Shown one piece after another: positions 8,409-16,417 of a stretch of 64,000 bases of DNA. The notes under the pieces were generated by a model that ran no database searches, was not told where the DNA came from, and worked only from the letters and a program-made list of their open reading frames with translations. The translations under genes were made by a program, and so were the position numbers. Source of the DNA: Solirhodobacter olei (lineage in GTDB: Bacteria > Pseudomonadota > Alphaproteobacteria > Rhodobacterales > Rhodobacteraceae); NCBI RefSeq assembly GCF_004010155.1, contig NZ_RRYH01000028.1:1-64000 (forward strand). Reading direction: 5' to 3'. Within the stretch, counting starts at the first letter, position 1; each line of letters opens with the position of its first letter.

Positions 8409-9374
8409 ATGCCCCCCAAAGACATTTTCAGCCTGCTCGGTATCGACACGCCGATCTTCCAGGCGCCGATCGGTTCGGTTGCATCGCCCGAGCTGGCGGC
8501 GGCAGTGTCCGAGGCCGGCGGCGTCGGACACCTGGCCTGCACCTGGCGTAGCCCCGAGCAACTCGACCGGCTGTTCGGTGAGATGCGAAAGCTGACGCGC
8601 CGGCCCTACGGCGCGAATTTCGTGCTGGACTTTCCGATCGAGGACCAGCTTGCCGTTGCGCTTGACCATGGGCTTCAGATCATCTCGTTCTTCTGGGGTG
8701 ATGCCGGTCGCTATGTGAAGCGCGTGCATGAGGCAGGTGCCGCGGCAATCCAGGTGGTCGGCTCCATCGACGAAGCGATGCGCGCCGCCGATGCCGGCTT
8801 CGACCTGATCGTCGCCCAGGGGCGTGACGCCGGCGGCCATGTTCGCGGGGACGTTGGAGCGATGGCGCTGGTTCCGCAGGTGGTCGACGCGGTGTTCCCT
8901 CTTCCGGTTCTGGCAGCCGGTGGTATTGCCGACCGGCGCGGGGTTGCGGCGGCGCTGGCGCTCGGTGCGGCTGGGGTCTGGGTGGGCACGCGGTTTCTCG
9001 CGAGCGCGGAGGCCGATATCCATCCGCGCTACCAGGACCGGGTACTCACCTCGGGCGGTGACGACACGCTCCATTCGGAGCTGTTCAATCTTGGCTGGTC
9101 CGGCGCGCCGCTCCGGACGTTGAGGAACGCCACCACGAGGCTCTGGGAAGAGGCAGGTCGCCCTCTCGTCGGGCAACGGCCGAACGAGGGTGAGGGGATC
9201 GGCACGCGCGCGGATGGATCGGTTATCCCGCGCTATCATTTCGGCGCACCGACGCGCGGCGTGGCCGGAGACGTCGACGCGATGGCGCTCTACGCGGGCG
9301 CGGCGGTGGGGATGGTTCGCGCCAGCCTCCCGGCAGCAGAGATCGTCGGGGAGCTCGCCGGCGGCCTTTGCTGA
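8409..9374 (+). CDS. Nitronate monooxygenase family (FMN-dependent 2-nitropropane dioxygenase-like)
   Basis: A 321-residue TIM-barrel flavoprotein. Family marks are TPIFQAPIGSVASPELAAAV at the N-terminus, IVAQGRDAGGH in the middle (with the His used in catalysis in this family) and LAAGGIADRRGVAAALALGA with GVWVGTRFLAS for the FMN phosphate site. ATG 8409 has a strong AAGGAGG site. Members oxidise alkyl nitronates with oxygen, and many are only distantly related oxidoreductases, so the real substrate is open. It lies divergent from an AraC gene and ahead of a TetR and two FAD monooxygenase genes. Confidence 0.87.
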   Translation: MPPKDIFSLLGIDTPIFQAPIGSVASPELAAAVSEAGGVGHLACTWRSPEQLDRLFGEMRKLTRRPYGANFVLDFPIEDQLAVALDHGLQIISFFWGDAGRYVKRVHEAGAAAIQVVGSIDEAMRAADAGFDLIVAQGRDAGGHVRGDVGAMALVPQVVDAVFPLPVLAAGGIADRRGVAAALALGAAGVWVGTRFLASAEADIHPRYQDRVLTSGGDDTLHSELFNLGWSGAPLRTLRNATTRLWEEAGRPLVGQRPNEGEGIGTRADGSVIPRYHFGAPTRGVAGDVDAMALYAGAAVGMVRASLPAAEIVGELAGGLC

Positions 9375-9426
9375 CGGAGGATGTCCTGCAACGTGGGCGA
9401 AATTCCGCGCGGCGAAACCATTTCTG

Positions 9427-9454
9427 GTTGCCGACCGACCGATCGGTCGGCAAC
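9427..9454. promoter_or_regulatory. TetR-type operator, 12-bp perfect arms
   Basis: GTTGCCGACCGA at 9427-9438 and TCGGTCGGCAAC at 9443-9454 are perfect complements around CCGA. It resembles the GACCGATCGGTC core seen in operators of many TetR proteins. It lies 40 bp before the TetR gene start at 9495, which suggests autoregulation of the TetR-monooxygenase unit. Confidence 0.75.
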
Positions 9455-9494
9455 ATTTGGTGAATTCGATGCGAATGCGAAGGAAACAGCGACG

Positions 9495-10082
9495 ATGGTG
9501 CGCTCGAGCAAACGTCAAGCCATCCTTGATGCCGCGCTACGCGTGCTCAAGGAGCGTGGATTGGAGGGGTTTTCGGCCTCGCGCCTTGCCGAAGCGGCCG
9601 GGGTAGGGAAGGCCACGCTCTTCCACCATTTCGCGACCCTCGACGACGTAGTGTTCGAGTCGTTCGATCAGTTCTCGCGCGGCATGGATATCATTGCCCC
9701 GCCCAAGGGCATGACGCTACGCAGCTGGCTGGAAGGCATCGGCAACGCCTCGTTCGGCCTCGACGAGACCGGCCACGAGGTCGCCAGGGCCTATTTCGTC
9801 TTTATCGGCAGGGCGCTGTTCGACGAACGGCTGCGAACGCGGGTGCTCGGAACGGTCAACGCAGCCGCGGATGCATTTTGCGGCATCGTCGCGCAGCTCT
9901 GCCCCGGCCCGCTCGCCCCCGACGAGGCGCGGGCGCTGGGAACCCTGATCTTCGTGACCGCCGACGGAATGGCGATCCACCTGCAGGCGTTCCCGGAGCG
10001 ACGGACGGAGATTCAACGCGCCTGGAAGCTCTTCGTGAACCAGGTTGCACCAAGCGAAGACGGGAAGGAGACAGGCGAATGA
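9495..10082 (+). CDS. TetR/AcrR family transcriptional regulator
   Basis: A 195-residue repressor. The helix-turn-helix is at residues 25-52 (FSASRLAEAAGVGKATLFHH, then FATLDDVV) after the typical opening KRQAILDAALRVLKERG. ATG 9495 follows GAAGGAAAC; the longer frame from 9381 has no good site and would read through the operator. The stop overlaps the next start (ATGA), so it is translationally coupled to the FAD monooxygenase. The 28-bp palindrome at 9427-9454 is its likely site. The ligand is probably a substrate of the monooxygenase; this is inference. Confidence 0.88.
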   Translation: MVRSSKRQAILDAALRVLKERGLEGFSASRLAEAAGVGKATLFHHFATLDDVVFESFDQFSRGMDIIAPPKGMTLRSWLEGIGNASFGLDETGHEVARAYFVFIGRALFDERLRTRVLGTVNAAADAFCGIVAQLCPGPLAPDEARALGTLIFVTADGMAIHLQAFPERRTEIQRAWKLFVNQVAPSEDGKETGE

Positions 10083-11266
10083 AGGCTATCATCGCGGGCG
10101 CCGGCATTGCTGGCCTGACCGCCGCCTATGAGCTTGGCCGGATGGGCTGGGATGTGACCGTGTTGGAGCGCGCCAAAGAGCTGCGCTCCGGCGGCTACAT
10201 GATCGACTTCTTCGGACCCGGCTATGACGCGGCCGAGGAAAACGGGCTTCTGGACGGCCTCGCGTGCCGCGCCCACGCCATCGACGGGGTGGAGCTTGTG
10301 AATGGCGACGGCAGCCACCAGGCCTACATGTCCTATGCGGCGCTGCGGGCCTCGCTCGGCGGTCGGCTATTCTCGCTGATGCGGGGGGATATCGAGCAGG
10401 TCCTGTTTGAGGCCCTGCCGGGGAGCGTGGCGCTCCGGTTCGGAAGCGAGGTTATCGCGGTCGAAGATCGTGACACGGGTGTTGCTGTCGTACTTGACGA
10501 CGGCACGGGTGCGGAAGCCGATCTTCTGATTGGGGCGGACGGCCTGCATTCCGGGCTTCGGCGGCAGATGTTCTGCGGGGAAGCCGAAGCGCTGAAATTC
10601 TTGGGCTATCACACCGCCGCCTACATCTTCCGGTCTCAGGCCGTCGCCGAGGCGGCAAAGGGGAACTTCACGATGCTGTCGCTGCCCGGTCGACAGGCTG
10701 GCATCTTCCGGATGCAGGGCGATCAGGTGGCTGTCTATTTCCTGTGGCGTGATGCCCGGCCCGAGCGTGCGGCCGACACCCGGCAGGCGATTGCCGAACA
10801 ATTCGGCGACCTCGGCTGGTTGATCCCGGAAATCCTCGCCGGCGCCCCCGAGAATGCCGATATCTACTATGATGTCGTGGCCCAGATCGAGGCTGAACAC
10901 TGGCACGGAAAGCGCACCGTGTTGATCGGCGACGCCGCCTATGCGGTGTCCCTGCTGGCCGGGCAGGGGGCCTCGCTGGCGATCGGGGGCGCCCATCTCC
11001 TGGCCCGGATGCTGGCGGAGCACGATGACATTGGCGCCGCGCTGGTCGCCTTCGAGCGCGTCATGCGCCCCGAGGCCGAGAAGAAGCAGGCCGCGGGCCG
11101 GCGAACGGCAGAATGGATCGTGCCGAGTTCGCGGTTCCGGGTCTGGCTGCGCGCCATCGTCTTCAACTTCTCGTCGCTGCCCATCGTCTCGCGGCTCATC
11201 GGCGGCCTCGTGCCGCCGAGTCCCAAGGGCATCTTTGCGGGCGCGACAAAGGGCCAGCACACATAG
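10079..11266 (+). CDS. FAD-dependent monooxygenase (single-component, TetX/PHBH-like)
   Basis: A 395-residue class A flavoprotein hydroxylase. The FAD fold opens with AGAGIAGLTAAYELG (GxGxxG) and VTVLERA; the family motif DG appears as IGADGLHSGLR, and the second FAD motif as LIGDAAYAVSLLAGQGASLA. These enzymes hydroxylate organic substrates with NAD(P)H and oxygen. ATG 10079 overlaps the TetR stop by 4 bases, so this gene is directly controlled by that regulator. Antibiotic inactivation (TetX-like) and xenobiotic hydroxylation are both possible; the sequence does not decide. Confidence 0.88.
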   Translation: MKAIIAGAGIAGLTAAYELGRMGWDVTVLERAKELRSGGYMIDFFGPGYDAAEENGLLDGLACRAHAIDGVELVNGDGSHQAYMSYAALRASLGGRLFSLMRGDIEQVLFEALPGSVALRFGSEVIAVEDRDTGVAVVLDDGTGAEADLLIGADGLHSGLRRQMFCGEAEALKFLGYHTAAYIFRSQAVAEAAKGNFTMLSLPGRQAGIFRMQGDQVAVYFLWRDARPERAADTRQAIAEQFGDLGWLIPEILAGAPENADIYYDVVAQIEAEHWHGKRTVLIGDAAYAVSLLAGQGASLAIGGAHLLARMLAEHDDIGAALVAFERVMRPEAEKKQAAGRRTAEWIVPSSRFRVWLRAIVFNFSSLPIVSRLIGGLVPPSPKGIFAGATKGQHT

Positions 11267-11398
11267 GCGGCCCCCACCGGTATCGGAAGCCCGAGCCGAA
11301 TTCGGCTTGCCCGCAGGCCCGACGGAACTGCCGCCATCACTCACCAGCACGACCCCAGAACCGGGCCCGGCGCGGCCCGCAGACAGAAGGAGCTTTCC

Positions 11399-12961
11399 AT
11401 GCCGAATCCCGTCCTGATCGTCGGCGCCGGCCCAACGGGCCTGATGGCGGCGCTGGAACTGGCCCGCAGGGGCATCGCCGTCCGCCTGATCGAGAAAGCC
11501 ACAGGGCCCGCGACGACCTCGCGCGCCATCGGCGTGCAGGCGCGGACGCTCGAGCTTCTCGACCAGCGCGGCCTGGCCGAGCCGCTGATCGAACGCGGCC
11601 TGCCAACGCGCTACGGCAACTTCTATGGCGAGGGCAAACCGCTGTTCCGGCTTGACTTCGCCCACGTGCAAAGCCGCTTTCCCTACATCCTCTTCGTTAC
11701 CCAGGTCGAAACCGAGAACCTGCTGCGTGAGGTCATCGCGGCGCATGGTGCCGCTGTCGAATGGGGCACCGAAATGATCGCGCTGGCGCAGGGCTCGCCG
11801 ACCCGTGCCGGCGACCTGCCGACCGCTGTGCTGCGCCATGCCGACGGAAGCCTCGAGGAGCTGCGTCCCCCGTGGATCATCTCCGCCGAGGGCGCGCACA
11901 GCCTGGTCCGCCGCACGCTCGATTTGCCGTTCGAAGGCAAGCCGATCGCGAAGCAGTTCGCCCTTGGCGACGTGCAGGTGGACGGCGGGCTGGAGCCGGG
12001 CGAGCTCTACATCTTCTCTTCCGGTGCGGGATTCCTGGGCATGTTCCCGCTCGGCGGCGGCCGGTTCCGGCTGATCGCCTCGGATGTGCCGCGGACGGGC
12101 GTGGCACCGACCCTGCCGGAACTGCAGGAGGTTTTCGACCGCCGCGCCCATCTGCCGGGACGGATGCACGATCTGGTCTGGAGTTCGTGGTTCCGGATCA
12201 ACAGCCGCATGGTCTCGCGGCTCAGGGTCGGCCGGCTGCTACTCGGCGGGGATTCCGCGCACATCCATTCGCCGGCCGGAGCGCAGGGGATGAACACTGG
12301 CCTGCAGGACATGATCAACCTCGGCTGGAAACTCGCCCGGGTGATCCATGGTGCGGCACCCGAGAGCCTCATCGACAGCTACGAGGCCGAACGGCTGCCG
12401 GTGATCCGGGAGGTGCTCTTCGGCACGGAGAAGCTCACCGACGGGATGGCCTCCACCAACCCGGTGCGGCGCGGGCTCATTGACCATGTCAGCCCCTGGC
12501 TCGGATCGCGTGACTTCGTGCAGGAGCGAGCCACGGCGCGGATGAGCCAGGTGGCCATTGGCTATCGCGAGAGCCCGCTCACGGAAGGAGGCACAAATCA
12601 CGGCTCGTTGAGGGCGGGTGATCGGTTGCCGGATGTGGCGCTGGAACATCGCGCCGGGGATGGTTGGCGGCCGGCTCGAGCGCAGGATCTGCTCGATCCG
12701 TCGGCGTTCACCGTGCTCTTCACTTCGCAGGACGAGGCGAGCGAGGCCGGGCCCTTCCATCGAGCGGCCGCGGTTCGGCCCGCGGCGGAATACCAAGCGG
12801 CGTTCCGGCAACTGTTCGGCGCGACGCCGCAGGCCGTCCTCGTGCGCCCCGATGGCTACGTCGCTTTGATCTGCCCGGCCGAGGCGGCGGGCGCGCGCCT
12901 TAAGGCCTATGCCGAGGCGCATCTGGGTGCCGCCCCGACGGGAGCCGCTCAGCTTGCGTGA
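11399..12961 (+). CDS. FAD-dependent monooxygenase, PheA/TfdB family
   Basis: A 520-residue aromatic hydroxylase type. Motifs in order: GAGPTGLMAALELARRG (GxGxxG, residues 8-24), a DG motif replaced by ISAEGAHSLVRR, and GDSAHIHSPAGAQGMNTGLQ (FAD ribityl site). Residues after about 380 form the thioredoxin-like C-terminal domain of phenol and chlorophenol hydroxylases and rifampicin monooxygenases. ATG 11399 has AAGGAG 6 bases upstream. It lies 132 bp behind the first monooxygenase and may be in the same unit. It converges on the hydrolase gene, with a hairpin between. Note E instead of D in the DG motif (SAEGAHS), which is seen in many relatives. Confidence 0.87.
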   Translation: MPNPVLIVGAGPTGLMAALELARRGIAVRLIEKATGPATTSRAIGVQARTLELLDQRGLAEPLIERGLPTRYGNFYGEGKPLFRLDFAHVQSRFPYILFVTQVETENLLREVIAAHGAAVEWGTEMIALAQGSPTRAGDLPTAVLRHADGSLEELRPPWIISAEGAHSLVRRTLDLPFEGKPIAKQFALGDVQVDGGLEPGELYIFSSGAGFLGMFPLGGGRFRLIASDVPRTGVAPTLPELQEVFDRRAHLPGRMHDLVWSSWFRINSRMVSRLRVGRLLLGGDSAHIHSPAGAQGMNTGLQDMINLGWKLARVIHGAAPESLIDSYEAERLPVIREVLFGTEKLTDGMASTNPVRRGLIDHVSPWLGSRDFVQERATARMSQVAIGYRESPLTEGGTNHGSLRAGDRLPDVALEHRAGDGWRPARAQDLLDPSAFTVLFTSQDEASEAGPFHRAAAVRPAAEYQAAFRQLFGATPQAVLVRPDGYVALICPAEAAGARLKAYAEAHLGAAPTGAAQLA

Positions 12962-12977
12962 CTGGTGGGCGCAGGCA

Positions 12978-13004
12978 GCCTCGGCCACAGTTCAGGCCCG
13001 AGGC
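12978..13004. terminator. Possible bidirectional terminator hairpin
   Basis: GCCTCGG at 12978-12984 and CCGAGGC at 12998-13004 are complementary. It sits in the 61-bp gap between two converging genes. There is no T-run, so this is a weak call. Confidence 0.35.
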
Positions 13005-13022
13005 CGGGGGCGCGGCTGGGAG

Positions 13023-13859
13023 CTAGGCATCCTCGATGGCGTAACGGGAGCCCATTCGTGTGATCTGCGCAAAGCCCGCTTCGCCCAGATGCATGCCGGC
13101 GACCGGCAGCGCCTCGGTGCTGACCATGTCGAGGATCTTGGCGCGTGTCTGGGCTGCAAGGTTCGGTTCCTGATCGAACGCGACGGACACCTCGGGGCGG
13201 GCGATCTGGACATGGGGGAAATGGACGATGTCGGCCCAGATCAGCAGGCGTTCGCCTCTGGATTCAACCAGATAACCGGTGTGACCGGCGGTATGGCCGG
13301 GAAGAGCCATCGCGGTTATGCCGGTCATCACCTCGCCGCCGTTAAAGGTCCACAGCCGGTCGCGATAGCCATCGAACACTCGCCGCGCCGCCGCGAAATT
13401 GCCCTGGCGCCGCGCGTCGGCCCTGGCCAGATGCCCGTCGTCCTGCCAGAAGGCGATTTCGCGTTCGCTTGCTGCGAGTTCTGCATTTTGGAAAGTCACC
13501 GCGCCGTCGGTTCCGAGCAGTCCGCCGACGTGATCGGGATGGGCATGGGTAAGCAGGATCGTATCGACATCCGCGGGTGCGACCCCCGCCCGCGTCAGGA
13601 CGGCAGGCAGCTTGCCGCCCATCTGCCGAACCCCGCCGCCGCCGCCATCGACGACGATCGTGCCGCCGTTTCCGCGGATCAGGTAGCAGTTGATATGCAC
13701 CTGCGCAGGCTCGGCGACGCCGGCAGCTACCATCATCCCACGCGCCTCGGCCTGGTCGATGCCGGAAAGGGTTCCGGGAGGGGTCGTCAGGTAGCCATCG
13801 CTGAGCGCCGTGACTGTGAAATCGCCGACGCACCGACTTGGAAGTTCGAAGTCGAACAT
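13023..13859 (-). CDS. MBL-fold metallo-hydrolase, methyl-parathion-hydrolase-like
   Basis: A 278-residue metallo-beta-lactamase-fold hydrolase. The zinc motif HAHPDHVGG is intact, followed by the third-ligand region LPGHTAGHTGYLVES and the metal Asp in LIWADIVHFPHVQ; the last His is in VAGMHLGEAGF. The VQ-ARPEVSVAFD stretch is typical of the methyl parathion hydrolase and quorum-quenching lactonase branch. No signal peptide. It is the last gene of a three-gene unit (dimeric barrel protein, tautomerase, hydrolase) read divergently from the LysR gene at 14896. A ring-opening or ester/lactone hydrolysis step fits; substrate unknown. Confidence 0.85.
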   Translation of the reverse strand: MFDFELPSRCVGDFTVTALSDGYLTTPPGTLSGIDQAEARGMMVAAGVAEPAQVHINCYLIRGNGGTIVVDGGGGGVRQMGGKLPAVLTRAGVAPADVDTILLTHAHPDHVGGLLGTDGAVTFQNAELAASEREIAFWQDDGHLARADARRQGNFAAARRVFDGYRDRLWTFNGGEVMTGITAMALPGHTAGHTGYLVESRGERLLIWADIVHFPHVQIARPEVSVAFDQEPNLAAQTRAKILDMVSTEALPVAGMHLGEAGFAQITRMGSRYAIEDA

Positions 13860-13874
13860 GAATCTCTCTCCTAT

Positions 13875-14201
13875 TCAGTTGCGTGCGTAGATTTGCGCGG
13901 GCCCGTAGCCGAAACAGCGGACTCGGGCAGTGAGCCCGGTGGTGTCGCGGATTGCGGCGTCCAGCGCCTCCATAAACTCCGCCATGACACAGGGCGTGCG
14001 ATGAGGCTGTTGCCGATAGCGGATCTCGGCGAAGACAGGATGGCCACGGCCGTGCTTTACCCCGACGAACAACACATGGACATTGTTGAGCGCGGCCTTC
14101 AGCGGGTCGATGCAGAGCGCAGTGCAGGCGTCGGTGAGACGGGCGCGGGCATCATCGGGCGGCATGTCGCTGATTGGAAAGTAGAACGTGACGTTGGGCA
14201 T
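13875..14201 (-). CDS. Tautomerase/MIF-superfamily-like protein
   Basis: A 108-residue protein that opens with MPNVTFYFPISDMPPDDARA, continues with a helix and then LNNVHVLFVGVKHGRGHPVFAEI. Pro at position 2 after Met and the beta-alpha-beta pattern fit the tautomerase superfamily, where Pro1 is the catalytic base. It lies 15 bp before the hydrolase gene and 12 bp after the barrel protein gene, so the three are co-transcribed. Tautomerases often act on hydroxymuconate or on products of ring cleavage; that role here is inference from the neighbours. Confidence 0.65.
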   Translation of the reverse strand: MPNVTFYFPISDMPPDDARARLTDACTALCIDPLKAALNNVHVLFVGVKHGRGHPVFAEIRYRQQPHRTPCVMAEFMEALDAAIRDTTGLTARVRCFGYGPAQIYARN

Positions 14202-14213
14202 CGGACGCCGTCC

Positions 14214-14753
14214 TTACTTCGAGGCCGCAGCGGCACGCCTGCTCGTCAGTTGTTCGGTCATCGGAGCGTAGAGCTGGAGGCCGCCGGCCAAGCCCGCCGT
14301 AAGCTCGGCGGCTTCCCGCGGCAGCTTCGCCAGCCATCGCCGGGCCGGATGCCGTTCCAGAGCAACGGCCTGAAGGGTGAGTGGGCCGAGACCCATGTCG
14401 ACAAGCGCGTCGGGGCCATGGTGGCTGACCGCCAGTACCTCGCCCCTCCCGACCCCCGGGGCAGAACCGGCTGCATCATAGAGATTGCGGTGCCAATCGG
14501 TGATGTGCTGCTGCCAGCGCGCAAAATTGCCACCGCCTTTCTCACGGTACTCCAGCCCCTCCAGCACATCGAGCCCGTCGACCGTGTGCAGCGCCAGATA
14601 GGTCGGGAAGCCCGGTCCAAGCGCCTTCAGCCGTTGCGAGCTGTGAAACCCTGTGACGGAGATCAGGGCCGGCAGTTTCTCCAAGCTATAGAAATCGTTC
14701 CACTCCGCCTCGCTGGCAGGATCGGTATAACTGCATTCAACGGTATAGATCAT
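14214..14753 (-). CDS. Dimeric alpha-beta-barrel (EthD/DUF-like) protein
   Basis: A 179-residue protein with MIYTVECSYTDPASEAEWND followed by FYSLEKLPALISVTGFHSSQ, the pattern of small dimeric alpha-beta-barrel proteins whose barrel holds a hydrophobic substrate. It has a C-terminal part that I do not recognise. ATG 14753 has AAGGACAG upstream; the longer frame to 15089 reads through the divergent LysR gene and is rejected. First gene of the barrel-tautomerase-hydrolase unit. Function unknown. Confidence 0.65.
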   Translation of the reverse strand: MIYTVECSYTDPASEAEWNDFYSLEKLPALISVTGFHSSQRLKALGPGFPTYLALHTVDGLDVLEGLEYREKGGGNFARWQQHITDWHRNLYDAAGSAPGVGRGEVLAVSHHGPDALVDMGLGPLTLQAVALERHPARRWLAKLPREAAELTAGLAGGLQLYAPMTEQLTSRRAAAASK

Positions 14754-14841
14754 GTTAGCTGTCCTTCCGGGAGGAGCGTGGCAGGCTCCCGATTGCTCCG
14801 TGAAGCTATGGTTCCATTCCCCCGATGAAAAACGATACTTT

Positions 14842-14870
14842 CTCAAGCTTCGATGACCATCGCTCAAGCT
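14842..14870. promoter_or_regulatory. Candidate LysR binding region with direct and inverted repeats
   Basis: CTCAAGCT occurs twice, at 14842-14849 and 14863-14870, 21 bp apart (two helical turns). Between them lies CGATG-AC-CATCG (14851-14862). The place is the gap between the LysR gene and the unit running left, where such regulators bind. Confidence 0.5.
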
Positions 14871-14895
14871 GAAACCCGTGCTCGCGGAGGCTCCG

Positions 14896-15801
14896 ATGCG
14901 GCGCAAGATTCCAAGTAATTCCGCCCTCATGGCCTTCGAGGCCGCAGCGCGGCACAACAGCTTTGCCCGCGCCGCCGAGGAACTCGCGCTGACCGAGGGG
15001 GCAATCAGTCGACAGATTGCGCGGCTCGAGGAGTTCCTCGGCGCGACGCTGTTTACCCGCGTCGGGAACCGGGTGCAGCTCGCGCCCAATGGAGTGCGTT
15101 ACGCAGCACAAGTACGTGAAATTCTCGATCGGCTCGAACGCGACAGCCAACTGGCGATGGGACGGCCGGCCGAGAGCGGAACCCTCAGCGTCGCCGTCTC
15201 TCCAACCTTCGCCAGCCGATGGATGATCCCGCGGATGAAGCGGTTCCAGGACCTCTGCCCGGACATCACCGTTCATGTCTCAGATCGGGTAGAGCCGTTC
15301 TATCTCCCGGGTAGTGGGGTCGACGCCGCTGTTCACTTCGAGCACCCTGCATGGGCCGGCATGCACATTTACCCGCTGCTTCACGAGGTCTTGGTGCCGG
15401 TTTGCCACCCCGCTTTGCTCGCGAACGTGTCACCGGAAGCCGCGCTGCTCGAGTTGCCACGTCTTCACAAGCGCCAGGTCCCCGATGCCTGGCCACGCTA
15501 TGCCGCGGAAACCGGTGTCGCACTGGCCAATATTGCGGTCGGAGCGCGTTACGATCTCTATTCGATGCTGATCGAAGCAGCCCTCACGGGCCTTGGTATC
15601 GCTTTGGTCCCGCGACTCTACGTCGAAGCGGAAATCGGACAGGGCCGTCTTGTCGCCCCGTGGCCGACAGGCTCGAGCATCGCCAAGACATTCTGCCTCG
15701 TCCTACCGGAGCCGGTCGAGGCCACAAGCGGTCCCTTGCGAGCCTTCACGCGCTGGCTTCTCGCTGAGGCTAGGGCTGACGTGCGGCCGAATGGGGGATG
15801 A
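14896..15801 (+). CDS. LysR family transcriptional regulator (GcvA-like)
   Basis: A 301-residue LysR protein. The winged helix-turn-helix occupies residues 6-65 (SNSALMAFEAAARHNSFARA, EELALTEGAISRQIARLEEF, LGATLFTRVGNRVQLAPNG). The rest is the two-lobed effector domain. ATG 14896 has GGAGG upstream; GTG 14878 is an alternative. It is divergent from the barrel-tautomerase-hydrolase unit and probably controls it. Effector unknown. Confidence 0.9.
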   Translation: MRRKIPSNSALMAFEAAARHNSFARAAEELALTEGAISRQIARLEEFLGATLFTRVGNRVQLAPNGVRYAAQVREILDRLERDSQLAMGRPAESGTLSVAVSPTFASRWMIPRMKRFQDLCPDITVHVSDRVEPFYLPGSGVDAAVHFEHPAWAGMHIYPLLHEVLVPVCHPALLANVSPEAALLELPRLHKRQVPDAWPRYAAETGVALANIAVGARYDLYSMLIEAALTGLGIALVPRLYVEAEIGQGRLVAPWPTGSSIAKTFCLVLPEPVEATSGPLRAFTRWLLAEARADVRPNGG

Positions 15802-15869
15802 CGCTGCCCGCCGGGTGAAGTTCTGGCGTCGGCATTCTGCAGAGGACAGATGAGGGAGGTACCCGAGGT

Positions 15870-16334
15870 ATGGTCTCATACGAGATTCTGCCAATTGGTT
15901 ATGTCCGCGGAGGCAGGTTAGATCCGAGAGACGACGATTGGGGAGCCACCCGCGCTGTCATTGAACTCGATGCGGCAATCTTCACAGCCGACGCGCTGGT
16001 CGGTCTGGAGGCGTTTAGCCATGCCGAGGTGATATTCGTCTTCGACAGGGTCCCGCGCGACAAGGTCGAGACCGGCGCCCGGCACCCAAGGAACCGTGCG
16101 GAATGGCCACTTACAGGAATATTCGCTCAGCGCGGCAAGAACCGACCGAACAGGCTTGGGGCGACGATCTGCCGGATCATTTCTGTCGATGGGACACGAC
16201 TGACAGTTGCTGGACTCGATGCGATTGATGGGACACCCGTGGTCGACATCAAACCGGTGATGCACGAGTTCCTCCCTCGGGAAGACGTCTTCCAGCCTAA
16301 TTGGGTTGCGGAGATGATGGCGCAATATTGGTAG
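15870..16334 (+). CDS. TrmO-like tRNA methyltransferase family (TsaA/YaeB) protein
   Basis: A 154-residue protein of the TrmO/TsaA family, SAM-dependent enzymes that N6-methylate the threonylcarbamoyl-adenosine at tRNA position 37. Marks: ILPIGYVRGG at the start, then the family core GIFAQRGKNRPNRLGATICR (residues 85-104) and LDAIDGTPVVDIKP. Standard TrmO proteins are often longer, with a C-terminal domain; this short form is common in alphaproteobacteria and may act on another substrate. ATG 15870 is preceded by GGGAGG at a longer than usual distance. No clear operon partner. Confidence 0.8.
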   Translation: MVSYEILPIGYVRGGRLDPRDDDWGATRAVIELDAAIFTADALVGLEAFSHAEVIFVFDRVPRDKVETGARHPRNRAEWPLTGIFAQRGKNRPNRLGATICRIISVDGTRLTVAGLDAIDGTPVVDIKPVMHEFLPREDVFQPNWVAEMMAQYW

Positions 16335-16380
16335 GCGCCACTCATTCTTCTTCGCGCGACATGTCGATCCTGACAAGCGC

Positions 16381-16412
16381 TTGCTATTCCAGAATGTGAT
16401 GCATATACATCA
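16381..16412 (+). promoter_or_regulatory. Promoter with overlapping MarR-type palindrome
   Basis: TTGCTA at 16381-16386 and TATACA at 16404-16409 are 17 bp apart. A near-perfect palindrome TGATGCATATACATCA (14 of 16 positions symmetric) covers 16397-16412, so a bound repressor would hide the -10. A MarR gene lies downstream in the same unit. The transcript would start about 1-2 bases before ATG 16418. Confidence 0.6.
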
Positions 16413-16417
16413 TTACC

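Noticed and set aside
10367-12169. 600-codon minus-strand frame
   Set aside because: Antisense to both FAD monooxygenase genes; no protein pattern.
12909-14828. 639-codon plus-strand frame
   Set aside because: Antisense to the MBL hydrolase, tautomerase and barrel protein genes, which have real motifs.
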